Source: Gammaproteobacteria bacterium (GTDB lineage: Bacteria; Pseudomonadota; Gammaproteobacteria; UBA5335; SLRW01). From it: a stretch of DNA of 5,435 bases. The notes below the pieces were generated by a model. That model was not told where the DNA came from. It searched no databases and saw only the letters and a program-made list of their open reading frames with translations. The translations under genes and the position numbers were made by a program. The DNA lies in NCBI GenBank assembly GCA_007130745.1, contig SLRW01000021.1:1-5435 (forward strand). Reading direction: 5' to 3'. Positions within the stretch are counted from its first letter, which is position 1; each line of letters starts with the position of its first letter. Positions 1-5,435 of this stretch are shown here, piece by piece.

Positions 1-841
1 AGCTCGGAGGTTCGTTGTCTACCAGCCGGATTGGCATGGGTTCGGTGACGCTGCCGGTATAAAGGGTGCGATGGGGGAAGGGGATCTCGATGCCGGCCTC
101 GTCAAAGGCATTTTTCACTTCCTCGCTGATACTGTTTCGTAGCGGCAGGAAGTTCTCTCGCCGGGCCCAGACAGAAAACTGCAGATCCAGTGATGAATCA
201 CCGAAGCCCTGGAAAATGACCATGGGTTTGGGATGATCCAGGCACAGTGGGTTATCCCGGGCGACCTGTGTCAGCACATCCCGGACCTTGCCGATGTCTT
301 CCTTGTAGGCCACCCCCACCTGCAGGTCATAGCGGCGGATGGGAAAGCGGGTGAGGTTGACGATTTCGCTTTTGATCAGGGTTTCGTTTGGTACCCGCAC
401 AAAGAGATTGTCGAAGGTGCGCAGTTTGACCGAGAGCAGGTCCACGGACAGCACCTGTCCGGTGGTCTCACCCACGCGAATCATGTCACCCAGCTCGAAG
501 GGTTTTTCACCCACCAGAAACAAGCCGCTGATGAGATTCGAAGCCGAGGTCTGGGAAGCAAAGCCCAGCGCCACACTGAGGATGCCGGCCGCCCCCAGCA
601 GCACGGCAATATTGAAGCCCAGCTCCCGCAGCCCCATCATCAGGCCCGCAGCCACAACCAGATAAAACATCAGACGCCGCGCGGTGCGGGCCCGGTTATC
701 ACCCAGGCTGTTGACCAGCATGCGCTGGACGGCTGCACCCGCGAAACGGGCCAGCACCAGGCTGACTATGAGGATCAGCACCGCTCGTATCGCATGGAGA
801 GCGAAATCAGTTTGCAGATAATGGCCGAAGGTTTCGATCAT
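1..841 (-). CDS. MscS-family small-conductance mechanosensitive ion channel (3' end cut by window edge)
   Basis: Inner-membrane channel of the MscS family, which opens under membrane tension and releases small solutes during hypo-osmotic shock. I translated this frame by hand because it runs off the left edge: 280 codons are visible from the ATG at 841. Three membrane segments are seen, at about residues 16-37, 57-75 and 77-110. The third carries the pore-lining helix signature GAAG (83-86), GFASQ (93-97) and SNLISGLFLV (101-110), followed by the beta domain (KPFELGD 113-119, G-QVLSV 128-133, RVPNETL 149-155) and the cytoplasmic alpha/beta domain ending in FDEAGIEIPFPHRTLY (246-261). By alignment to E. 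coli MscS, its gate leucines 105 and 109 correspond to V90 and F94 here. E. coli MscS has 286 residues, so only a short tail is missing. It is the last visible gene of the run, 19 bases after the DUF432-like gene, with a weak GGAAA ribosome site 7 bases before the ATG. Family call is firm; conductance and selectivity cannot be read. Confidence 0.95.
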   Translation of the reverse strand, partial: MIETFGHYLQTDFALHAIRAVLILIVSLVLARFAGAAVQRMLVNSLGDNRARTARRLMFYLVVAAGLMMGLRELGFNIAVLLGAAGILSVALGFASQTSASNLISGLFLVGEKPFELGDMIRVGETTGQVLSVDLLSVKLRTFDNLFVRVPNETLIKSEIVNLTRFPIRRYDLQVGVAYKEDIGKVRDVLTQVARDNPLCLDHPKPMVIFQGFGDSSLDLQFSVWARRENFLPLRNSISEEVKNAFDEAGIEIPFPHRTLYTGSVTEPMPIRLVDNEPPS

Positions 842-860
842 AGGGGGATTTCCGACAGCT

Positions 861-1673
861 TCAGTGGGTCTGGCCAAACAACTGGCTGAAAGCCCGCATC
901 ATGGTCTGGCGCTCAAATACTTCGCGGGGCGCGGCAATCTGTTTCTTGCGGCCGCTTTGATGACGCGCCTTGCGGTCGATTTCCAGGCTGGTCAGCTGCT
1001 CGCCGTCTTCGTGGTTGAGCACCACCGCATCGGTCCACAGCGAGCCGTCGGTATAACTGTGCAGGGCCAGGGCGTTCATGGGCACCTTGAGTTGTTCCAG
1101 GTCCAGCACCTTGCTGCTGCGGTTTTTGATCGTCACCCGGGTCAAAGCCCGGTGTGACAGGGGCGTGATTTCCTCGAACACAGTGCGGGCCCGGGTACGG
1201 ATGGAATAGCACAGTTCGCCCACACGCGTGTTTTCGCCAAACCAGGTATCCGATAACAGGGTCACCGGCAGTTCGGTCAGCGTGTGCGGTTTGCTGTCGC
1301 TGCCGGTGGTAATGCTGAGCCAAAGCGGTGAGCTCATATACAGCACCAGGGTGTCGCCGGCGGCCACTGAAAGCGCATCTTCCGGGGCGACCACCACCGG
1401 CCGGTCCGCGAGTAGAGGCGTCAGTCGCAGTGTTTCTCCCGTATGCTCGGTACCCCAGCGTTTGCGGTCCAGGGTTTCATCCTCGGGCATGGTATCCCGC
1501 AGGCCAAAGGCATGCGCCTCATGCAGCGGATCTTTTTCACGTCGCCAGCCCAGACGCCATTCACTTTTGTTACGTTCGGCATACAGAGTGAGCGGCCCCA
1601 GCCACCAGCAGGCGGCCTGGCCTTGAGGAATACGAATATCCTCGTCCCAGTCAGGAAAGTGTTTTTCAGTCAT
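861..1673 (-). CDS. DUF432-like soluble protein, probable partner of the adjacent MscS channel
   Basis: Function unknown. A 270-residue protein without signal peptide or membrane segment, so probably cytoplasmic. It is rich in tryptophan and predicted beta strands. Visible landmarks, numbered from the ATG at 1673: WWLGPLTLY near 23-31, a DRPVVVAPED block at 90-99, SSPLWLSI at 114-121, LSDTWFGE at 140-147, GELCYSIRT at 153-161, and a basic patch (RKARHQSGRKKQ) near 234-245. This order of a 'P-V-P' block, a 'PLW' strand and a Y/W-containing G-E-L-C-Y strand resembles my recollection of the DUF432 family; I could not verify this by search. It lies 19 bases upstream of the mscS-type gene and 5 bases after the thioredoxin-like gene. 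An ATG at 1682 would give 273 residues and a 4-base ATGA overlap, but the GGAG site then sits one base from the start; for the ATG at 1673 it sits ten bases away, so I prefer 1673. The gene is surely real; the family call is moderate. Confidence 0.85.
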   Translation of the reverse strand: MTEKHFPDWDEDIRIPQGQAACWWLGPLTLYAERNKSEWRLGWRREKDPLHEAHAFGLRDTMPEDETLDRKRWGTEHTGETLRLTPLLADRPVVVAPEDALSVAAGDTLVLYMSSPLWLSITTGSDSKPHTLTELPVTLLSDTWFGENTRVGELCYSIRTRARTVFEEITPLSHRALTRVTIKNRSSKVLDLEQLKVPMNALALHSYTDGSLWTDAVVLNHEDGEQLTSLEIDRKARHQSGRKKQIAAPREVFERQTMMRAFSQLFGQTH

Positions 1674-1678
1674 GCCGC

Positions 1679-2125
1679 TCATTCTCCGGGCTGTTCATCG
1701 CCGGTGTCCAGCACGGCGGCGACATGCTGGCGCAGCGTGGCCCCGTCAACGGGGCCACGGATACGGGCCAGTAACTCTCCCTCTGCGCTGAAGATCAGCA
1801 CCGTGGCGGCATCCGCGTCATGCTTACGGGCAAAAGTCGCCCCGCGGGCTTCGCGCATATTGGCCACCAGCAAAATAGCATGCCGTTCCAGCCCCTCGCG
1901 CACATTATCCATGGCGGCCATCTGCTGATCGCTGTTGACCAGATGATCGTCATGGGCGAGCACCAGTGCCGGTTTGCCCTGGCCGATCTGGTTCAGGTCG
2001 GTGGAATAAGGGCGGGGTAACTGATGCCACATCACGATCAGCAGAACAATGACAGTGGCAGTGATGAATAGTCCGGCAGCCAGGCGCGCGCGTCGGGATG
2101 CTGGAGCAATCGGCTGTTCGGTCAT
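1679..2125 (-). CDS. Membrane-anchored thioredoxin-fold-like protein lacking all cysteines
   Basis: A 148-residue protein with a short basic N-terminus (RRAR 11-14), one membrane helix at about 15-33 (LAAGLFITATVIVLLIVMW), and a C-terminal domain of about 100 residues predicted to lie in the periplasm. That domain follows the thioredoxin pattern: GKPALVLAHDD (50-60) as the strand before the active-site loop, a helix at 67-81, HAILLVANM (82-90) as the next strand, DAATVLIFSAEGELLARIRG (105-124) as the strand-turn-strand after the usual cis-proline, and a final helix at 127-139. The catalytic CXXC is absent: the matching loop (about 62-66) reads LVNSD, there is no cysteine anywhere in the protein, and the cis-proline position is Ala107. 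It is therefore unlikely to be a dithiol oxidoreductase; a structural or binding role is inferred. The start at 2125 is chosen because AGGA lies 6 bases upstream. An in-frame ATG at 2179 would overlap the preceding gene and add 18 residues without an evident ribosome site. The gap to the preceding stop is 28 bases. Fold assignment is by pattern only. Confidence 0.8.
   Translation of the reverse strand: MTEQPIAPASRRARLAAGLFITATVIVLLIVMWHQLPRPYSTDLNQIGQGKPALVLAHDDHLVNSDQQMAAMDNVREGLERHAILLVANMREARGATFARKHDADAATVLIFSAEGELLARIRGPVDGATLRQHVAAVLDTGDEQPGE
1684..1687 (-). promoter_or_regulatory. Ribosome binding site GGAG that decides the DUF432-like start
   Basis: GGAG lies within the last codons of the thioredoxin-like gene. 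It is one base from the ATG at 1682 and ten bases from the ATG at 1673. The latter spacing is workable and the former is not, although termination-reinitiation at the ATGA overlap could still use 1682. Confidence 0.55.
1736..1759. repeat. Perfect inverted repeat, 11-base arms with 2-base centre
   Basis: Arms CGTGGCCCCGT (1736-1746) and ACGGGGCCACG (1749-1759) are exact reverse complements separated by CA. The repeat lies inside the thioredoxin-like gene, over codons 123-130, which encode RGPVDGAT. In the mRNA it could fold as a very GC-rich hairpin with a short loop about 55 bases before that gene's stop. No T-run follows on the transcribed strand, so it is not a standard intrinsic terminator. 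Confidence 0.85.
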
Positions 2126-2130
2126 GTCTG

Positions 2131-2135
2131 TTCCT
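2131..2135 (-). promoter_or_regulatory. Ribosome binding site AGGAA that fixes the start of the thioredoxin-like gene
   Basis: The minus strand reads AGGA, then six bases (ACAGAC), then ATG at 2125. This is the best-placed site for either candidate start and favours 2125 over the in-frame ATG at 2179, which would lie inside the end of the preceding gene. Confidence 0.75.
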
Positions 2136-2153
2136 GTTGGGGCTGTGTTTCGG

Positions 2154-5100
2154 TCAGGCCGGTTGGGCTTCACGTGCACGCCAGGGCGTCGGGCGATGAA
2201 CTGCGTAACCCTGTGCCCAGGTCAACCCCAGTTCCCGCGCCAGCGGGATCAATTCGGGGCGTTCGATGAATTCCGCCACGGTCTCAAGTTGCATGACCTC
2301 GGCAACCCGCTCAATGGCCTGAACCATGGCCCGGTCAATACGGTTGCGATCCATATCGCGTATAAAAGCCCCGTCTATCTTCAGGTTTTGTACATCAAGA
2401 CTGCGCAAATACTCGAAGGATGACAGACCGCTGCCGAAGTCATCCAGCGCCAGCGAACAGCCCAGCTCGCGCATGGCTTCAATGAAGCGCATGGCGGCAG
2501 TGCGGTGTGATATGGCCGCAGTTTCGGTAATCTCAAAGCAGACAAGCCTTGGTGGGATACCCGTTGAGGCCAGTTGCTCGCGCACATAATCCGGCAGCGC
2601 TTCATCAGAAAGGCTGGTGCCCGAAAGGTTGATTCCTACGCTTTCCGGAACCTGTTCGCCATGATTCAGGTGCTGGGCCAACTGCTGGAAAACATGGCGA
2701 ATTACCCATCGGTCTACCGCCGGCATCAGGTTATAGCGCTCGGCTGCGGGGATAAAGCTCCCGGGCGCAATAATTTCGCCGTTGACATCCCGCATGCGCA
2801 GCAATATTTCGATACGCTCACCGGTTTCCGGTTTGTCGTCCAGGCGTTGCAGACGTTGGTAATATAGCTCGAAACGGTTGTTGTCCAGGGCATCGGTGAT
2901 GCGTCCCACCCAGTTCATTTCATCCTGGCGCAGAAGCAGCTCCTGGTCATCGCGCTGGTAGACCTGGATGCGGTTGCGGCCCTTGTCCTTGGCGGCGTAA
3001 CAGGCGCTGTCGGCGGCGCTCATGACGCTGTTGAGCGTGTCTTGTCCGATCTCCGGCACCACCAGTCCGGCGCTGGCGCCTACGGTAAAGGCGCTGCCTT
3101 CCCATTCGAAGCGAAAGTCATTAATGGCATTGATTAATTGTTCGCCCAGCCTGAGAGCCTCATCCAGCGGGCAATTTCTGAGCAGGATGCCGAATTCATC
3201 CCCCCCCAGCCTGGCCAGGGTGTGTGGCTTGCCGACCATGTGTGCGAGCAGGGCCGTCAGGCGCCGCAGCAATTCATCGCCTACAGTGTGCCCGCAGCTG
3301 TCGTTGACCACCTTGAACTGGTCGAGATCAAGATATATCAGGGCATTGTCCCCACCAGGGTTGCTCTGGCCCTGAAGCAACGCCTCCACGCGTTTTTCAA
3401 ATTCGTAACGGTTATACAGCCCGGTCAGGGCATCATGACTGGCCTGCCAGGCGAGTTGGCGCTCGAATTCATGGCGTTCGCTGACATCATGCAGAATCAA
3501 TACCACGCCCTGGTCGTTATTGTGCTCATCGTGCATGCGCGCGGCGGAGACTTCGATTATGTGCTCGCTGCCATTCCTCGAAAACAGCAGTGGTTGATCC
3601 CCGGGACTGCTGCGCGCACTACCTAACCAGGCGTCCACGGGCGCAGCTATTGCCGGGGCTCCGGGCGCAGGCCGCACGCGCAACACTTCGCTCAGATCCA
3701 CGCCTTCGGCTTGTTCCAGAGACCAGCCGGTGAGCTTGCGTGCCGCCGGGTTGAGATAGGTGACCTTGCCGCGCACGTCGCTGACGACCACGCCGTCGCT
3801 AATGGCCTCCAGGGTCACCTGGGCGCGTTCTTTTTCCGCCATCAGCGCCAGTTCGGCCTGCTTGCGCTGGCTGATATCCATCATGGTGCCCAGCCAGCTT
3901 TCAACTTCGCCATGATCGTCCAGTCGGGGTTCGGCGCGAGTATGCACCCACACCTGGGAACCGTCATCGCGGCGGATGGGATATTCGGCCTCAAAGGCCG
4001 GCTCTGGAGTTTTGCCCAGGGCCTCGTCGCCACGGAAGCGGTATTCGGGAGGAATGCGTTCAATTAATTCCTCGGAACTGTAGGGCGCGCGCCAGCGAGG
4101 CACACCCAGAATGTGATAGATCTCATCCGACCACTGCACCTGCCCGGTGGCCGTATCCAGACGCCAGTTGCCCAGGTGAGCAAGTTGCTGGGCCTCACGC
4201 AGCCGGGTTTCACTCTGGCGCAGATCACTGGTCATTTTATGGGCCAGTCGCTGGGCCTGGTTGCGGGCATTGAACTGGCTCTGAAGCAGCCCCACCAGTA
4301 ATAGCAGGGCTACCAGTCCGCCCATGCTCATTACCCAGGGGATCAAACTTTCGGCTCTGAACGGGCCGGGCAGCCACGGCATTGCGCGTTCTATGGGACC
4401 GACATAAGCGGTCGTCGGAAAGAACTCGATTTCCCAGACCCGGCCACCGATTTCAATGTGACGATTTTCCAGCAGGGCAGAGCCCACAGGCTGCCCAACA
4501 TCACGTACATCATTCGGGGAAAGGTGGTGATGCAACAAAAGGGCCTCTGCCGGTTGTCCGATCAGACCCACATCACGGATCACCACGCCCATGCCGGCCA
4601 GGGCGGCCTCATCCATGGCCGCGTCCACCATGGGTGAAACGCGAATTGCCAGATCAATTACCCCGGCAAACAGTTCAATGCGTTCCGGGCCGGTTTCCGG
4701 AATAATCGCGCTGTCGTGGAAGAGGGGCATACGCATGGTGACAGACATCATGCCTTCCGGGTCATCACGCAGTCGCAGGGGACCGGAGAGCGTCAATATT
4801 CCTTCGTCACGAGCCAGCAGCAGCGGCTGGCGCCGCTCGGCAGAAGCCAGCAGGTTTATACCCATGGCCGTCGGGATTTTATCTGCCGGTTCGACATATT
4901 CGATGACAACGCTGTCTCCATCCCCCTGCGGAATAATGCGAAATCCCGGATAGCCTTCAGGGTGCAGCAGGCGGTCATCCCTGACCCGGGCCTGGAAGGA
5001 GTCGCGTTCGCTCTCAAGCACAAACCGGGCAAAGGAGATGTTGTGAAGACCGGGATAACGGTTGTCGAGCTCCAGGCTGCGGGCATAGTCATGGAAAGTC

Positions 5101-5351
5101 AGACGGTTAAAATTATCCGCTACATTGAACAGGCCGCTGAAGCTTTCAACCAGTGCGCTGTATTGTTCCATCTGCTGCTGGATGGAATTACGGCCAAGCT
5201 CGGCGCGATTTTCAAAGTCACGTTGTCCGGCCCGATCAATGATCTCGGCAGTCATAAACCAGACCGCGACACAGCCCGCGACACCAATGCCTAAAATCGC
5301 CAGCGAAAGGGGCGCCATCTTTCTGAACACTTTGCGTGCCGGGTTGAACAT
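2154..5351 (-). CDS. CHASE-PAS-PAS-GGDEF-EAL membrane sensor, cyclic di-GMP synthase/phosphodiesterase
   Basis: A 1065-residue inner-membrane protein that should couple a periplasmic signal to cyclic di-GMP turnover. Order: membrane helix 13-34; periplasmic CHASE domain about 75-312 (GLHNISFARFV 101-111, GINLLASAERR 164-174); membrane helix about 335-357; coiled-coil linker 360-392; PAS 1 about 388-495, ending in the PAC-type TMMDISQRK 489-497; PAS 2 about 508-627; GGDEF about 637-797; EAL about 808-1060. The cyclase domain keeps DALTGLYNR (640-648), D675, N683/D684 and an intact GGDEF (716-720). The RxxD inhibitory site is absent (G707, H710 at those positions). The EAL domain reads E848-I-L, but other expected catalytic residues appear present: N908, E940, D970-D971 in DDFGSG, K991, E1027, and QGY 1047-1049. 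Both activities are thus possible; the net direction cannot be told. The ATG at 5351 is preferred since it retains the basic residues before the first helix; AGGAG lies 12 bases upstream, rather far. M12 (5318) is the alternative. It heads the visible gene run. Confidence 0.97.
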   Translation of the reverse strand: MFNPARKVFRKMAPLSLAILGIGVAGCVAVWFMTAEIIDRAGQRDFENRAELGRNSIQQQMEQYSALVESFSGLFNVADNFNRLTFHDYARSLELDNRYPGLHNISFARFVLESERDSFQARVRDDRLLHPEGYPGFRIIPQGDGDSVVIEYVEPADKIPTAMGINLLASAERRQPLLLARDEGILTLSGPLRLRDDPEGMMSVTMRMPLFHDSAIIPETGPERIELFAGVIDLAIRVSPMVDAAMDEAALAGMGVVIRDVGLIGQPAEALLLHHHLSPNDVRDVGQPVGSALLENRHIEIGGRVWEIEFFPTTAYVGPIERAMPWLPGPFRAESLIPWVMSMGGLVALLLLVGLLQSQFNARNQAQRLAHKMTSDLRQSETRLREAQQLAHLGNWRLDTATGQVQWSDEIYHILGVPRWRAPYSSEELIERIPPEYRFRGDEALGKTPEPAFEAEYPIRRDDGSQVWVHTRAEPRLDDHGEVESWLGTMMDISQRKQAELALMAEKERAQVTLEAISDGVVVSDVRGKVTYLNPAARKLTGWSLEQAEGVDLSEVLRVRPAPGAPAIAAPVDAWLGSARSSPGDQPLLFSRNGSEHIIEVSAARMHDEHNNDQGVVLILHDVSERHEFERQLAWQASHDALTGLYNRYEFEKRVEALLQGQSNPGGDNALIYLDLDQFKVVNDSCGHTVGDELLRRLTALLAHMVGKPHTLARLGGDEFGILLRNCPLDEALRLGEQLINAINDFRFEWEGSAFTVGASAGLVVPEIGQDTLNSVMSAADSACYAAKDKGRNRIQVYQRDDQELLLRQDEMNWVGRITDALDNNRFELYYQRLQRLDDKPETGERIEILLRMRDVNGEIIAPGSFIPAAERYNLMPAVDRWVIRHVFQQLAQHLNHGEQVPESVGINLSGTSLSDEALPDYVREQLASTGIPPRLVCFEITETAAISHRTAAMRFIEAMRELGCSLALDDFGSGLSSFEYLRSLDVQNLKIDGAFIRDMDRNRIDRAMVQAIERVAEVMQLETVAEFIERPELIPLARELGLTWAQGYAVHRPTPWRAREAQPA

Positions 5352-5354
5352 GCG

Positions 5355-5435
5355 TTACGCCTGCTCCTGTTCGGACAACACGAACTCACCGCGCACTGAT
5401 TGCCGAATAGCTGCAACGTGCGACAGAAGTGCTGA
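5355..5435 (-). CDS. Possible 3' end of an upstream gene (26 codons, unidentified)
   Basis: One minus-strand frame is open from the right edge for 26 codons and ends at a TAA at 5357-5355, three bases before the ATG of the CHASE-GGDEF-EAL gene. The last residues would read GEFVLSEQEQA, and their codons hold the AGGAG used by the next gene, an arrangement typical of tightly packed operons. The evidence is weak: a second frame is also open over the same stretch, the codons in the first half are not strongly biased, and the piece is too short to recognise any family. The alternative is that this is the untranslated leader of the operon. I see no convincing -35/-10 pair in it. Confidence 0.3.
   Translation of the reverse strand, partial: SALLSHVAAIRQSVRGEFVLSEQEQA
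5364..5368 (-). promoter_or_regulatory. Ribosome binding site AGGAG for the CHASE-GGDEF-EAL gene
   Basis: AGGAG on the minus strand lies 12 bases before the ATG at 5351, longer than the usual 5-10. No other in-frame start codon lies closer, so either this spacing is used or translation is coupled to an upstream frame that stops at 5355. Confidence 0.5.

Noticed and set aside
842..860. Promoter or terminator in the gap before the MscS gene
   Set aside because: Only 19 bases, containing a short C/G run and a weak GGAAA ribosome site; no hairpin or promoter pair fits.
233..889. 218-codon open frame on the plus strand
   Set aside because: It lies antisense to the MscS gene, whose protein matches its family over its full visible length. 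The plus-strand product is Gln/His-rich with no recognisable domain, as expected for a shadow frame in GC-rich DNA.
1736..1759. Intrinsic terminator between the thioredoxin-like and DUF432-like genes
   Set aside because: The hairpin is strong but lies inside the coding region and is not followed by a T-run on the transcribed strand.
1443..1928. 161-codon open frame on the plus strand spanning two minus-strand genes
   Set aside because: Crosses the junction of the DUF432-like and thioredoxin-like genes; low-complexity Ser/Arg-rich product without family features.
3192..3209. Frameshift at the G8 run in the present sequence
   Set aside because: The reading frame continues intact through GGDEF into a well-matched EAL domain, so the sequence as given has no shift.
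3138..3626. 162-codon open frame on the plus strand
   Set aside because: Antisense to the GGDEF and PAS 2 regions, which are conserved; the product shows no motif.
4716..5294. 192-codon open frame on the plus strand
   Set aside because: Antisense to the CHASE region of the sensor; no domain pattern and no separate ribosome site of note.

Overview
The window looks like part of a moderately GC-rich proteobacterial chromosome, most likely a free-living gammaproteobacterium. This rests on codon usage, Shine-Dalgarno-type starts and the style of the multidomain c-di-GMP enzyme; it is inference, and no marker gene fixes the taxon. Everything that can be supported as coding lies on the minus strand, so the window reads right to left as one compact gene run. 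There is no RNA gene, insertion sequence, CRISPR array or origin that I can see.

Layout in transcription order: (1) 5355-5435, an 84-base lead-in that may hold the last 26 codons of an upstream gene; its TAA stops three bases before the next ATG. (2) 2154-5351, a 1065-residue membrane sensor with CHASE, PAS, PAS, GGDEF and EAL domains. It predicts a two-pass inner-membrane protein that senses a periplasmic ligand and makes and/or degrades cyclic di-GMP. (3) 1679-2125, a 148-residue membrane-anchored protein with a thioredoxin-like fold but no cysteine at all. (4) 861-1673 (or 1682), a soluble cytoplasmic protein resembling the DUF432 family. (5) 1-841, an MscS-type mechanosensitive channel, complete except for its last few residues, which run off the left edge.

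The gaps are 3, 28, 5 (or a 4-base ATGA overlap) and 19 bases, with no terminator or promoter-like break between them, so a single transcript is likely. The layout suggests an envelope-stress module: a periplasmic sensor coupled to c-di-GMP turnover, a periplasmic non-redox thioredoxin-like accessory, and a channel with a cytoplasmic partner. The functional link is inference from gene order; the individual family calls for the sensor and the channel are strong.

Points worth a second look are the cysteine-free thioredoxin-like protein, the DUF432-like/MscS pair, an 8-G run that encodes the catalytic glycines of GGDEF, the missing inhibitory I-site, the EIL variant of the EAL motif, and a perfect 11-bp-arm inverted repeat inside the thioredoxin-like gene.
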